64,000 nucleotides of DNA, taken from NCBI GenBank assembly GCA_000231825.2, contig JH720402.1, positions 34,512-98,511 of the forward strand, in the 5' to 3' direction. The stretch is from Tetrahymena elliotti 4EA (taxonomy: Eukaryota; Ciliophora; Oligohymenophorea; Hymenostomatida; Tetrahymenidae). Made by a program: the position numbers and the translations under genes. Shown piece after piece: positions 1 through 13,665 of the stretch. Position 1 is the stretch's first letter; the number at the start of each line of letters is the position of its first letter. The notes beneath the pieces were generated by a model. The model had not been told where the DNA came from. It did no database searches and saw only the letters and a list, made by a program, of their open reading frames with translations.

Positions 1-1907
1 TGTTTCATACATGATTAAAATATTAAATTTGAATTAGCATTTGCTTCAATTAAAGTTATAACTTGATCGAATTTAATAATAATTTTTACATTCCAATTGA
101 TTTTATGAATTATCTGTTCATAATTTGTTAATAAAATATTCATTTTTTACTTATTTATAAATTATTTATCAAAAATTTTCAAGTAGGAAAGAGCATAGTT
201 ATTTCTAGCAGATAAATTATTCTCAAAATATTAAAAAGAGCAATCTAATCATTTTCCTAATCCTTCACATGTATCATTTTACCAGTAATACCTTCTTACA
301 ATTGTATTTTTGAAAGTTTTGGATGTAAGCTTTATTGAAAAACGATGTACTTGAAATTAAGCATCAAGCTGGCTTAATATTGTGTATCTATCTATTTTAA
401 ATTTTTATGATCAAATCAATTTATTTATAAAAGAAGAAATTCAAAAAGCTTGATTAATGATTGAGTGAATGGTATTAGTTACACCTTTAATATTAGCAGA
501 TTACCTACCATAAATTAAAAATATTTATTATTAAATTGGTAAAATCATTTGATAGTTATTAAATGTACAAAGCATATATATTAAATACATTTTTATGTGT
601 GGATTTATAAATTTTAATTTAATAGCTTGTTGTCTGCATTTCTAGTTTTAAAATTTATATTCATAATATTATTTAAAAAATTACTTGACTATTGCAAACT
701 CATAAAAGGCTTTTTTTTTCTTTTCAGAATTTAAAGCAATTAGATGAGATTGCTAGTACAGTGATAATTTAATAAATCCATGATTTCTTTTACAATATTT
801 TTAAAATACTTAAATTATTTACAATTTTAATATGATTGGCTTATTTAAGAGAAATAAATATTTTACATCCTAAAATGCTTAGCTATTTAAAATACCAAAG
901 ATTTTTCTAAATAAAAATTACAATTAAATGAGCAGAAAAATTGTAATTATCAAAAAGCTTGGTAAAATTTTAATTTCCACATTTTTTATAACCAATCATT
1001 TTGTAATTTTTTTTTGACTATGTATCAAATTTATTTAATTAAATTTATGTTTTTAATCTATTTTTAGCTTAAATAAAATTTAACAGGTTTGTTTTAACAA
1101 GAAAACAATGTAAATAGAATCAAAATGAGATATAAGAAGTATCTTTTCACTTATTTTTTAACATATTAGCATAATAATATTATATTTTTCATTTTTAAAA
1201 ACCAAATAAATGTATGTTAAAATAATTTAACTGCATATAATTTTTATAATAGTACAGAATTATACCACATTTAAAAAATAACTCCAGATATAAGCTGCTT
1301 ATTTAATGTTAAAGATGATCTTAAGGAGATAAAAATGTATGAAAGAAATGATAAATTTGATCTTCTCTTTATTCTTTATGTGTTAATGGATTTTTCCATA
1401 TAATTTATCTATTGAAATCTTCTCCTTATTTTTCGAGATTACTAATCTTTAAAAAAGACCTAAATTGCTTCTTGTGTTTAATAATTTTAATAGAACCTTA
1501 ATCACAAAATGAAAAAGGAGTTTTATAGTAAATTAATTTTTCCTGAATTTTCTAAAGAAATTCTACATGTTTTAAGATGAAATTCTTGAGTAAGTCTGTA
1601 TTTCTATTTAAGTATATTTTACCTTAAGTTTAACAGTAGATATGCTGATTTTTTTTATTTTATTTACATTATGGGATATATGGTATCAAAACTGGAAAAA
1701 CTTTTTATTCAACTCTATTATTTCTATTTTAAAAACCCAAAAATAGATTAATAGCATATTATTTTCATCGTAATTAATATGATTGAAATTTAAAAAAATA
1801 TTGTTTAAATACTATCAAGATAAATATATAATTAAACTATAAGGTAAATTAATTGTTGCCTGTAAAAATAACTAGATTAATAAGTAAAATTAAGTAAACA
1901 TAAAAGT
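1..1907. other. AT-rich intergenic stretch, no gene seen
   Basis: Very AT-rich sequence with frequent TGA in all frames and homopolymer A and T runs. I found no coding-like segment and no structured RNA. The last few hundred bases presumably hold the promoter of the transporter gene that starts at 1908, but no motif can be singled out. Confidence 0.6.
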
Positions 1908-3473
1908 ATGGATAGCAATCAAAGCAGTTTAATAATTAAAAAAATTAATTCAAATAAAAGCACCAATTCAAATAAAGGTAATCAAATGAATAATGAAGAT
2001 GTTCCTTTAAACTAAATGGGATCAGAAGAATTAAAAAAAAATGTTTGGTAAGTCACTATTTCTTCTGTTTCTATTTCGCTTGGCATACTGCTTACAAATC
2101 TGCTCTTGTCTATCAATCTTATTTATGCTGGAAAGTTAAATGATACAAACATCCTCTCTGGTATAGGATTAGCTAATGTTATGATGAATTGCTCAGGCGC
2201 TTACATGCTTTAAGGTTTAAACCAAGGATTTAGCTCTTTAGGAGCTAGAGCTTTTGGTGCTGGCTCTAAATAATTGCTTTATGATTATTTGTTTAAAGCA
2301 TTCTTAACAATAATAAAAGTCACTTTATTCTTTGGTACATTTTTAATTTTTCAAGAAGAAATTCTACTTTTCTTGAATCAAGATGCTGAAGTAGCATATT
2401 TTGCTTATTTATATGGAGTTTAAATTTTGGTTGGAATGTTTTTTGCCTTTTTCTTTGACTGCTTTCGTAATTATTTAAATGCGATTGGAATTTTTAACTC
2501 ACCCATGTATGTTCAGTTCCTTACAGTAGGCTTTTAGTTGACCTTTTGCTATCTTTTTGTTGACATATTTGAATTAGGCCTTACAGGAATATGCATGGCA
2601 ACTAATTTAACATACTTTTGTTCACTTATATGTATTATTGCCTTGATGAAAAATATGAATGTTTTGCCTGATTTTAGCTAATTTAATTAGAAAAATCTAC
2701 TCAAAGGATATAGCACTTACTGTAAATATGTATATCCTATTGCTCTACCAATGGTTGTAGATATTTTTTGCTTTGAAATAAATTCAATTCTTATAGGATC
2801 CATGTAAAATAAGGCATATTTTAGTGCTCATGTTATTTTGTGCAATATTGTATCTATTTTTTATTCTTTCCCTCTTGGTTTAGGAGCTGCTTTATGCACT
2901 TTAATATCAAATGCAGTAGGAATGAATAATAAACAAAGAGTAAAAAACCTTTACAAAATGTCCTACTTTTTTGGAGTATTTATTGGTATCTTTTTCTTGT
3001 TTGTCTTCATCTTATATGATGTCAGTTTAGCTAATATATATACAACCGATATCTATACAGTTCTCAACTTCTAAGATATAGTATCTATTTACAGATTATT
3101 TGTCGTTTTTGATAATCTTTAGTGCTCGATGTAGGGTATTCTTAAAGGAGTTGGATTAGGAGATAAATGTTTAAAAATGTTCCTTTTTTGCTATTATGTT
3201 GTTGGAACACCACTAAGTTGTATTTTGGCATTTGCATTAGATTTTGAGCTTGTTGGATTTTGGATAGGATTTTGTATTGCTATAGCGTCTATATTCTACT
3301 CATAAGTCCATGTACTTCATAAACTAAATTGGGAAGAGTAAATAGAATCAGAATATAGTCATGTTTAGTAATAAAAAAATATGATAGAGCTTGTAGAAAT
3401 TCACACAGATGAAGAAAATAATAACGATTTAAAATAAAATATTATCTCTCAAACCAAAAATGAAAATTATTGA
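1908..3473 (+). CDS. MATE-family multidrug/toxin efflux transporter
   Basis: Single exon, 521 residues, ending at TGA 3471-3473, with TAA and TAG read as Gln. After a hydrophilic, Asn/Ser-rich N-terminus of about 45 residues the protein is a series of hydrophobic segments, consistent with the 12-helix MATE fold that exchanges organic cations for H+ or Na+ across a membrane. MATE-like landmarks include NQGFSSLGARAFGAG in the first half (family pattern: small-residue-rich loop after helix 2) and GLGAALCTLISNAVG at about residue 325, the equivalent position in the second half. The C-terminal tail is charged and cytosolic-looking (ENNNDLKQN). The ATG is preceded by an A-rich stretch (ACATAAAAGT). 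Length is a little above the usual 450-500 of the family because of the two tails. Substrate cannot be told from sequence. Family assignment is by visual resemblance. Confidence 0.85.
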
Positions 3474-4714
3474 AAAATTAACAAAAAACATATCTTTTAA
3501 GTAATAAATTTTAAAAACTTGATATTATAATTACTAAATCATTTTGTTTAATTTTTATATTTTATTTTTCATATTTTTATTCAAGAATTTATTAATCAAT
3601 TCATTAGCCTAAACAAGCATTTCATTTTTTTTATAATTTAAGTAAAATTACTTTTTTTTTGGTTGATTTTAGAAATTTTAAAAAAATAAATTTTAGTTAT
3701 TAAATAATCTAATATTAATTTAAAAAATTATTTTTTATATTTTCTTGAATTGAATCAATACTAAATTATTCCATTTTTTTAACTAAATTCTAATTAATTT
3801 AAAACAATCAATAAAAGTAAAATTATTTTAGAGGAAAATTATAGAAATTCTTTATAAAACTGCCATTGATCTATAAATGAGCTAATTTTAATTACAAAAG
3901 TTAAAGGATATCATTTTTCAAGAATCAATAATAAATTGCCTAATTTTAACTAAATAATTATCTTATTTTAAAACATAAAAATTAAAATTCATAAAAGTTT
4001 TTTGAATTCTATTTATTTAAGATAGATAAACAAAAATTTATTATTAAAAATAACTATTTTTTATTATTGGAAAATATTTTACTGATCAATAATGTTTTTT
4101 GATAATTTATTAGACAATTTTTTTAATACTTAATAAAATAAAATTAAAATATTTTTAAACAATTTAATATGAAGAATTAAATTAAATAAATTAAAATTAT
4201 TTAGCAAAATTTTATTTTATTTATGAATTTAGTAGTTTTTTATTGTAAATTAATTAAATTGACTTTAAAATATATTTTTTGGTGTTTTTAATTAATTGGA
4301 TTAATTTTCCTAAGAAAAATGTATAAATTGTTTTTAATATAAATATTAATATCTAATTATTATTTGCAATAAGTAAAAAAAGTAGAAGATTCTATATATT
4401 AAAGGTGTGTTATCTTGAATTTTTTATATGTATTTTGTTTTGAAAAAACCATTATTGAAATAAGTATTTGTTAAATGTAGCATTCATTGCTGATCCGATA
4501 AGATTTAGGATTTAAATTTGAAATTTAATTTAACAAATATATAGCAGTAGTATAGAGTAAAATAATTAAAAATCAAAAAAGTATATATAGCTTAAAGTAT
4601 ATTAAAATTCTTTATAAAACTTTCAACATTCAGGAAAGATTTTTATTCTACATTAAGACTTACACAACAACTTATACTAGGTCAGCAGTAATTCATATAA
4701 AATCATTTTGAATA
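3474..4714. other. AT-rich intergenic stretch, no gene seen
   Basis: About 1.2 kb of very AT-rich DNA between two same-strand genes. No open frame with coding-like composition and no structured RNA noticed. Confidence 0.6.
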
Positions 4715-6117
4715 ATGTCTAAAAAACTCAATTTTGGCCCTATGGATGAGAAATGTTTCATTTCTCGCTCAGAACTATTATAATGGATTAACAATTTGTT
4801 ACAAGTAAAATTTATATTATTATCTTTAGACAAACTATTTTTATATTTTCTTATACAATGATATTTACACTATCCATATTTCAAAAAGTACTATTTATTT
4901 TTTTGTTTTTAAAAAGGTACAAGTAACTAAGGTAGAATAGTTGGGAAGCGGTAACATTTATTGCTAGCTTTTTGATGTTATTTATCCTGGAAAAATTCCT
5001 TTGAATAAATTAAAGTGGAAAGCTAAGCAAGAGTATGAATTTACTCATAATTTTAAATTGCTTTAAAAGGGCTTTGACACTGTCTAAGTAGCTAAAACCA
5101 TACCTGTAATTGAAAAAAATTCATCATAATTTATCTAAATTTCATTTTTATTTTAACTAGATTGAAAAACTTGCAAAAGTAAAATACTAAGATAATTTAG
5201 AATTTGCCTAATGGATGAAAAGGTTTTTTGAATTGAACTGTAAAGATAAAGGAAAAGGCTATGAAGCTAAAAAAAGAAGAGGATTTTAAGAACCTGACTT
5301 AAGTTTTTGTGGAGGAGGAGTTCTACCTTAATATACTATGATATATGGTAATTTTAAAGACATGGAGAGAGAGATAGCAAAGTAAAAAGAAGAAGAAGAA
5401 AATGAAGAATAATAACAATAATAAATTTTATAGCAAGGGTTCTTAAAAGGCCAGTAAATTTAAACAAATAAATAACAATAAAAAAATACATAAAATTTGG
5501 ATAAAGAAAATGTTAACAATATAAATGTAATCCCAAAAAAGTAATTAGAGCCTGCTTTGTAGAAGTTTTAGAAAAATAACAGTGACTTAAAACCTTTATA
5601 AAATTTATAAAACTCAGCTAAATCAGAATATAGTTAAAGTTAACAGCTAGTTTCACCATTTAACCCTGTTGTTTCATCATTCTTAATTAATCAACCAAAA
5701 AAACTAGGTCAAGAGGAATCTAGTTAATAATCATAAAATAGTAACAACAATTTAGAGTGTCCTTTTTTCATGAATAATAACCAATTTAATAAATACCCAA
5801 CTTTAAATTTCTAAACAAATTAAAATAACCTTAACCTTCTCAAATAGCTTGAGTCAAAAGATGAGTATAGCAAAAACAAAACTCCTACAAATTCAGATAA
5901 GATTTTCAAGGAAAGTGATTCTGTTTTAAATTCATCAAGCTCAGCTTCTTCTTTGACCGACTCTAAAAGTCAGTCAAGTAGTAGATTGGCATTATATCAA
6001 ACAGAATAAAAATTGCAATAAATAAAAACTATTTTTAATAAATAAAATATGGACTCAAACTTAGAAAAAGAGGATTTAATATAACTCTTAAACTAAATTA
6101 AATCTATTATTTCATGA
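4715..6117 (+). CDS. EB1: EB1/MAPRE-family microtubule plus-end tracking protein
   Basis: Three exons: 4715-4804, 4917-5105 and 5161-6117; 411 residues; introns of 112 and 55 nt. Residues about 17-132 form an EB1-type calponin-homology domain, with the landmarks LLQWINNLLQ, VEQLGSGNIYCQLFD, FTHNFKLLQKGFD and YQDNLEFAQWMKRFFE aligning with the family's microtubule-binding surface. In animals EB1 binds growing microtubule ends and recruits partners through a C-terminal EBH dimerisation domain and an EEY tail. Here residues about 150-370 are a long Gln/Asn/Ser-rich linker. The last 45 residues contain a short helical segment (QKLQQIKTIF, LLNQIKSIIS) that could be a reduced EBH coil, but there is no EEY-like end. 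The family call is firm. Dimerisation and loss of CAP-Gly partner binding are inference. Confidence 0.92.
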
Positions 6118-7538
6118 AAATGATATGAATAAATTGCAACTTAACTATATATTTAATTTTCAGTTTATAATTTTGTACCTATATCTTATAATTTACTAAA
6201 TAAATAAATAATTACTAGCCATTTTTAGGTAAAAATTTATAAACATGTACTCCATCTCAACTTCTTTTTTAAGTTGAATCTGTTTTTTGTATTTAACATT
6301 CATATTAGATAGAGATCAAATTCAAAATTAAAAAATTTATAAAAAACATAATAATCTCTCTCTAATTTAAATCCTCAAATGAAAATCTCATTAAAGAAAA
6401 ATTAAAAAATAAACAGATACACCTTATTTTCTCACTCTAATATTTTACTGATTTTTGTAAAAAATTCAATAAATAATCTAATGGCCTTAATTCAAAAAAA
6501 ACTTTTTTTTGAGAAAAAAAGGTCTTAATTAAGGAGATTTTAGAGTATTTCATTAATGCAAAGATTAATTAGACAGTAATATCCTATATGTAAATTGGAA
6601 GAACAGCTTTTATTAACAGTATAAATATAAGACATAAATAGAGCTTATAACCCTTTAAATTGAAAATTATTATTCTTAAATTTATCTTTTTTGTTTAAAA
6701 TATATGTGTAAGTCTTTTTAATCTATTTAATCTTAATTTTTTTTATAAATCATCTCTCTCTACAACATAGATCCATAATCTTTTAATTTATTTGGGCATT
6801 TCTTCCTATATTAATCTTTTACTTGATATTTGTTTTAGATTAAAGTGATGTCCTTGCTAACTAATTTTTCTTTTTAATCTAATTATTTGTTCAATAGTGA
6901 TATTTCATCTTTACCTCTTTAGATTTATTTTACTTTTATTATTTAAACAAGTAAAATAAATAAAAAATTATCAAAATCAATTTTATTATGCCCAACTTAA
7001 AAAATATTCTAATCACTTCTGTATTTTTTCTAATTTTTCAGAAAATTAAAAAATTAAACCAAAAATATTTTAAATAAAACTAATTTAAATTTTCTTTTTT
7101 CATTACTATGATATAATTTTAAAATTGCTTAAAAAGAATTTAAGAGGAAAATAAAAATTAAAGTTATCTGAATTGAAAATATTTAATAAGTTATTTGCTT
7201 TTAATGAAAACCTTAATTGAAAAATGTAATATTTAAAGTAAAATCGAAGATATTTCAAATTTTATTTTAAATGACTTTCATTTAAAAAAACACAAAAAAT
7301 AAATCTCAATTATCTTCATTAATTTTTGAGAAACATTAAAAATCTAAGAAATAAATATTAATATTTTTATTCACAAAAGGAAGCCTGATCAATATTTTAG
7401 GTATTCCTAAACAAATGATATTTATTTTCAATTAAAATTTTAAATGAAATTAAAGTTTAAGAGATAGATATTTTCAAGAATAAAAAGATTGATAAAAAAT
7501 AATCAAGATAGTCAAATATTTAATAGGATTTATTAAAT
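6118..7538. other. Intergenic, one imperfect inverted repeat
   Basis: No gene seen. Around 6483-6535 a CCTTAATT..AATTAAGG pair flanks A and T runs, which could form a hairpin shortly downstream of the EB1 gene. This kind of structure is easy to get by chance at this base composition. Confidence 0.4.
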
Positions 7539-8642
7539 ATGAATAATTAATAAAATATTGAGAACAATTTCAACAATAATACATTCATTCTTAAAATTCA
7601 AGAAACCCCTATCTCTGGATAATCCCAAACTGAACTAAGAGAATAACTTCTGAAAGAATATCATAATAGTACGTAAGATAAAACATATTTTGTTTAAAAT
7701 AATTTGAAAGATTCAAATAGAACTTTATATTAAATTTCGGGAAATAGCTTCTTTGATGCTTTTTATGCTGCATACTGCTTGCATGGAGATGTGATGATAT
7801 CAGCTAATGATATTTGGCTAACTATATGTATTAAATTTGGAATGTAAATAAATTAAAACCCGGAGAAATACAGAAATCTTTTTGTTAACCACTAAGGGAA
7901 AAAATAAATTGAAATTCTGTTAAATGGAAATTATGATGAATGGATTAATTTTCCTTGCTAATAAAACAGATGGGATATTGCCATGGAGTTATTTAGCTAA
8001 GAAATTGAGCTAAATACTACAGGAAATATAGCTAATTTGATGAAAAATGATTTTTCTTCTTCTAATTGGATTGAATTGGCTTCATCTAATATCTGTCTTA
8101 TGTCTTCAATGAAAAATTATTTTGATTATGAAATGGATTTGTGTGGGTGTGGAATTCAAAATGTACATTTTGTTGGTGGTATTGAAGACTTTGAATATCT
8201 AAAAACAAAAATCACTAATTTGAAATAAAATTATTAGCTAAACTAGATGTTTAAAAATTATTTAGAAAACATATTGAAAACCATCAATACATTTATTGAT
8301 CATATGAAAAATCCAAGTAATCCAGATATTCCTAAATTTTGGAACAATATCTTTCAAGAAATGACAGTACCATTAATTGGTCCTTCTGGTTTTGATATCA
8401 TAGGGGAATAAAAGGCCTATACAGGTTGGTTTAAGCATTTCTTTGATCTGCATGAAATTTAAAAAAACGATGTACCTTAATTTGCTTCATAAGCACCAGT
8501 GAAAGCTACTCATGAAATCAATAAAAAATCATACAATTTAGAATTTTTAACTAAAATGGAAGGTATCGAAGAATTTGAGCCTTACATTTTCCGTCCTAAT
8601 ATAGTAATTAGTGTTTAGGAAGAAACTTAGAAGGTTTAATGA
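7539..8642 (+). CDS. DUF4419 family protein
   Basis: Single exon, 367 residues, TGA at 8640-8642. Matches the DUF4419 pattern as I know it: an early block with FFDAFYAAYCLHGDVMISAND and IWLTICIKFG, then RNLFVNHQGKKQIEI, the central DISSSN-type block ending in WIELASSNICLMSSMKNYF, and the CGCGIQNVHFVGGIEDFEYL block (family: cysteine/glycine motif, then W or F and a leucine-rich helix), followed by FWNNIF and GWFKHFFDL near residues 260-310. These proteins occur in fungi, amoebae and ciliates; their biochemical role is not known to me, and no signal peptide or membrane segment is visible. The start is the first ATG in the open frame. No intron is needed. Confidence 0.8.
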
Positions 8643-8741
8643 TAATATTAATGATTTTCTAATCAATTTTTGTTTGTTTTTATTCTTTTTTAATATTTCA
8701 TCAGTTTTTTTAATATTAGTAATTGACAAAAAAAATTTAAT

Positions 8742-9383
8742 ATGTATTTTTTAGTTTTTTAAAAGATTTACTTTTTAAAATAATTTATCAAATAAAAATA
8801 ATCTGCCATCTTTAGAATAGATCAAATAGAAAAAAATACAGAAGTTAAGGAATAGATTCAAAAAAAGTATTTAAAATAATAAACAGAATTTTAGTATTTT
8901 TCATCATAATTCAGTCAAAATAAAGAAATTATCTTGCTCTAAATTAAATTCTTTGAAATTACTATTGGATCAAAATTAAAGTTTTTTATTTAAATATATT
9001 AACAAATCGCTTCACTCAAATTAGAATTATAAAACAATTTTAATAACATTTATTTTAGTTTTAAATTACATGACTCTTCTTAACTTAATTTATTTTCGAT
9101 ATTTAAAAAATCAAAGGATAGAAAATGTTTAAATAATTTTAAAAATGAATTGTCTACTAATAATAATTACAACTCACAGTTGATAGCATTAAGTTTTTAA
9201 CATAAAAAATATTAAATATGTATAAATTTTCTGAAAACAGTAGATAATTTATGTTAAAAGATGCAATCAATATCTTTTATATTTATATATTTTTTTTTTA
9301 AGAAAATAGTTTTTAAAAATAAAAATATTTTTTTTTTAAAAGAATTTTTTTATTAGAATAATTTGTCTAGCAATTATCATTGA
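8742..9383 (+). CDS. Possible gene, 213 residues, unrecognised (weak)
   Basis: An ATG at 8742 opens a frame with no TGA until 9381. The central part (about residues 25-110) is reasonably gene-like (IDQIEKNTEVKEQIQ, QYFSSQFSQNKEIILLQ), but the last 50 codons are mostly Phe/Lys/Asn from A and T runs, which looks non-coding. In this genome a 200-codon TGA-free frame can arise by chance. It could be an upstream exon of the gene that follows. No family recognised. Confidence 0.25.
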
Positions 9384-9509
9384 AAAAAAGCCTTGATTTA
9401 TAAGCATATCTTAAAAATAATATTTAATTAATTAATTATTAGTTTTTGATAAAGTTAGTAAGATTTGATAGAATTTGATAGATTAGAAAAAAGAAGACAA
9501 GAGTTAAAA

Positions 9510-10079
9510 ATGATTAGCTTGAAATAGGAGAAATTATTTGTTAATTTATTTTATTTGGATAGATAGCAGCTTATTGAGGATAATGTAATTACAGAGGATG
9601 ATTTTTTTTTCAAACAAGGAAATGAGGACTCATTGAATCTCTATTTATCTCTAGCACTTTTGACATCTTGCAATTTTCTTCCAGCTGAAATGGTTGTTGA
9701 TTTTATGTATGAAATAATAGAAGATAATTTTATACTGGATAAAACAGACATTATGCAATTAATTAAATTCATAAGATAAATTGGTGAATTTTCTCTCCAT
9801 GAATAAGATTTTATACATGTTGAGTAAATAATATAAGTGCTTTTTAACAAAAAAAAGATTCCAATTTACCAATCGAGTTTTATGTTGCCAACACTCTCAC
9901 TTTAGAAAGCAAAGAATAAAGCTTTAGAGCTAATAGATATGATGTATACACATTTATCAAGTAATTTGTTATTTTAGGAATAAATTAAATATACTTTAGA
10001 AGCTTATATTCAAATACTTTTTATGCAATTAAAAATAACTCACATTTTTCTTACTAATAATAGAATATAGTTAACCTGA
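9510..10079 (+). CDS. Unrecognised helical protein, 189 residues or more
   Basis: Open frame from ATG 9510 to TGA 10077-10079. The frame stays open and charged-helical upstream of this ATG (QQDLIEFDRLEKRRQELK from about 9456), so the true start may lie in an earlier exon. Internally it is helix-rich with regular hydrophobic spacing (NLYLSLALLTSCNFLPAEMVVDF at about residues 46-68, then DIMQLIKFIRQIGEF), faintly like half of a HEAT or MIF4G helical repeat domain; that resemblance is weak. There is no signal peptide. It lies 109 nt upstream of the next same-strand gene; phase-compatible splicing between the two was tested by eye and not found, so they are kept separate. Confidence 0.6.
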
Positions 10080-10188
10080 ATTAAATTCTTCTTAGAGTAA
10101 TTTGATGTCTAGTTACTCTCACAGCTTATCAAGCTAAATCTAAAAAAAATAAAAAAATTTTTTATCCTTTAACTTTAAGGTATACTAA

Positions 10189-12414
10189 ATGAAGAATAAA
10201 AATAATAATAATGATGATAACGATAAAAATGAAAATCAGCTTATTGTTAACTTTCCTAGCATTCTTGATGGAATATTTGAAAGAAATATTATTTTGCAAC
10301 TATTTCCTGATGAAAGTAAAAGCTTAATGAAATTTCCTAAGAAAATAGGAAAAATTGAGGGGCGATTTAGAAATATCTAGCTTCCAATGGCTTATAGATA
10401 ATTTGTAGATGAAGGTAATTACAAAAAAAGTGATTAATAAAATATAGAAGCTAATTAAGGCAATATTGAATAAGTAAATAATGTTGACGTGAATCAAAAT
10501 TATAATGCAGAAGAATAAAACAATGAAGAAGAAGAAGAAGAACAAAAACAGAATTAATAAAATAAAAATAATGTAAACCCAAATAATAAAATTCCTAACT
10601 AATTTCCCTAAAAGCCTTCTGACTATAGAGATGAACAAAGGGTTTAGGTCATTATAAGAGATTAAAGTTAAGAAAAAAAAGAGCAAGATAAAGAACTCAA
10701 ATCTTAATTTCAAAACAAGCAAGAATCAATTATTTAGTATCAATCTGCAATAATTATGAAACAAAAAAGTGAAAAACCTTCTAAATAATCTGATTAAGGT
10801 CTGACTGATGCACAAATTCAATAAATGAAAAGTTCTAATTTAAAAAATGTTCAGCCAATTTAGAGATTTAGCATTTAACCTAAAATCTAAATGGAAGAGA
10901 GAAAGAGTTAAGAGCCTGTAAATCAGTAAGAACAATCATCAAAATAGAATGCAGAAGAAATTAATGAAATAAAATAAAGTAAGTTTTTTAAAATTTTGAT
11001 TGAATGAAAGATTAAGAATATTTTTTAAAAAGATGATAACTATTATAGCCACTCACATGAATCTTCAAAATGGAAGACTTTAAATTTAGATGAGTGTATA
11101 GATTATTACAATAGATAAATGAAATTAGAATAGTAAATGGATAGTTAATTGATACTAAATAAAAGAGAGTTAGAAAGAATTTTGAATTAAGTATGGGATA
11201 ATATCTATGACATTACCTTTAGAGCTATTTATTTTACATATTTAATAAACTAATAACAAACTGAAGAGCTCAAATAGTATTGTGAGTATTATATCTTGTA
11301 ATGCTATTTAAAATTAAGAGACAGATAAGAAAAGAAATTCTTTTAAAACTGTTAAAATATGGTTTATGTTGTTATCTTACTTCTTTTAGTTTTCAAAAAT
11401 GAAAATTTCTATAAACTATTTATTGGTGCTGTCTTATGCTAGATAGAAGGTCTTTTGGATGATCAGGCATATCATTTCAACTATCATTAATTAAATCCTA
11501 ATTAATAGGAGAAGTTTTTAGTCTTTTAAATGCTTATTCTTTTTGATAATCCTAAGTATTTCTACAATCTATTTAGCTATAGAGATAATTTTTTGCTAAA
11601 ATCAATGAAAACATACATGTATTCTTGCTATAATTTAAAAATAAACATACAAAATGAGTTAAAAATTTTGTTCAATTTTAAAAATTCCGGAGAACAAAAT
11701 TAATTTTAAAAATAAAAAATTTGTCAAGACTATTTCAAACTGATAAAGATAAGTCAACATGAGGAATTAGCTTATTACTTATTAACTATTTAACTAATTT
11801 CTAATCATTAAAGTATAATTGACCTTGAAAAGCAAATAGATAGAATTCCTTAAAATTAAACAAACTAATCTAAAAAAGATGAAGACATTATTATAATTGA
11901 AAGTGGATATACTGATAATATAAAGTAAATTAAAGTACTTTATGATGAAATATATTAGAAGGTGAACTTTGAATTCATTCCAAATATCCAAAATATAAGT
12001 ACAGTCAACTTGAGAGCTGAACTTAATTAAAAAATAGACAATTAAATCTATAACCAGCTTATTTTAGATCCATCTGATTATCTAAAATAGCTTAAGCTCT
12101 ACCAAACATATAACTGTCCTAACTTCTCTCTTAGATATTTACCTGTTGATGTTTTTGGCTTCAAAATGACAAACTCTTTGTTAGAAGTTGTCTAGATACT
12201 TAAACAAGCAGATTAAGGCTCAAAAGAAGAACAACAAAAATTAAACAAAGATGCACAAATATTGTATTAATAAAATTTTGGTTCTAATACCAACTTAATT
12301 ATTTAAAAATTGAAAAACTATCATGATAGAGTTGGCTGTGAAGAATTAAAAAACAAATACTTCCCTGTATTATTTTTTGAATTCTATGAATAAGAATTTA
12401 AAAAAAATAGCTGA
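10189..12414 (+). CDS. Unrecognised Gln/Asn-rich protein, 723 residues
   Basis: Two exons, 10189-10978 and 11033-12414, joined across a 54-nt intron with a strong GTAAGT donor. The first 265 residues are low-complexity: Asn/Asp at the very start, then Gln, Glu and Lys runs, with one conserved-looking island (FPSILDGIFERNIILQLFPD at residues 24-43). From about residue 270 the protein changes to a helix-rich, ordered domain of about 450 residues (WKTLNLDECIDYYNRQM, FYKLFIGAVLCQIEGLLDDQ, FPNFSLRYLPVD-like block near 650) with no membrane segment or catalytic motif that I recognise. The split suggests a disordered N-terminal tail on a folded scaffold. Function unknown. Confidence 0.8.
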
Positions 12415-13665
12415 TCAACAGAATCAAAGAACTTAAAATATAACTTTAAAAATAAAAGATAAAATTAAATTAAAAATTTCATTTAACCAATTTTAATATT
12501 TACTCAATAGTATTTTTATAAATTTTTTTATTGTATTATTTTTAAGATTTATTTTTTTATTTCTTATCCATTCTAAACAATACAAGTATATTTCTTAATA
12601 TTAATATTAAAAATTTTAGCAAGCAGATATTTTCCATTCCTTAGTTTACTTTTTATTTTTGTTATCGCTTTTAATTAAGTAAGGAATTTAAAAGACACTT
12701 TAATTTGTTTTTTAAGCTGATTTTATGTTTTTAAACTCAAATTTACCATATTTACATAAATATTATCCTTATATTTTACTTACTAAAATATTATTAAAGA
12801 GTTAAATAATAAAACCAAACAAAAAAATAGTAATCCAACTTATTTCATTAAATTTCTATCATAAAAAAATTTATTTTATTTTTATTGAAAACCTTAAGAT
12901 CAAAGCAGGTATTCTTTAAAAACCACAAAAAGTAATCTTTTTAAACAAAGTAAAATGTATCTCTTAAGACTACTAATGATTTTATGAAAAATTATTCTTA
13001 AATACTATTCAAAAAAAAATCATTTCATTCAAGGCTTAAATACAAAATTCACGTTTCTCCCAAACTAATTTTATAATTAAGAAAAGGTTTTTATTTTTTT
13101 TGTAATTTACTTCAAATAATAACAAATATTTTATTCATAATTGCCCTTTAATATCTAATTTTTATTTTATTTCTAATATCATTTAAAATAATTTAAGAGT
13201 TTTTATGACTGTAAAACATTATTTTGAATAACATTTTTACCTTTTTAATATGTGGAATTAAATTTTAGATTTTAAAAAAAGAAATTGATTGTGAATTAAA
13301 ATTTGAAAATCTTTATAAATAATTTCAAAACTTCCCCACCATCTAATTTTTGATTTAGTTAGTTATTATTTATATTCAGTTTTAAGACAGTTTCGAAACC
13401 TAAATAAATATGTGTTAGTTTTTTAGTTCATAAAATTAATAAATTAAAATCCCTTAACTAATAAATTTTATAAGATTAAGCAGTAAATATTATATATATC
13501 CTATTGTAGGCCTAAAAGTAGAGAAAATAAAAAACTTTTTAGCTAGTTAGTTTAGTAAATAGCACTCCAAAACAAACAAACAAACGCCTTTTTTAGAAAG
13601 CTCCATTAAATATAAATAAAGATATACTTTTAAGAAATTAGAATTGATTATAAAACAAAAGAGAA
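12415..13665. other. AT-rich intergenic stretch, no gene seen
   Basis: About 1.25 kb with many A and T runs and no coding-like frame on either strand. It includes the presumed promoter of the CFAP65 gene. A small repeat of CAAA units lies at about 13571-13585. Confidence 0.6.

Noticed and set aside
10324..10722. Minus-strand hydrophobic ORF of 132 codons
   Set aside because: Antisense of the Gln/Lys/Glu low-complexity N-terminus of the 10189 gene; poly-Phe/Leu/Ile composition is an artefact.
9510..12414. A single gene joining the ORFs at 9510 and 10189
   Set aside because: The only GT donor near the end of the first ORF and the AG before 10189 are in incompatible phases, and no alternative pair preserves both frames.
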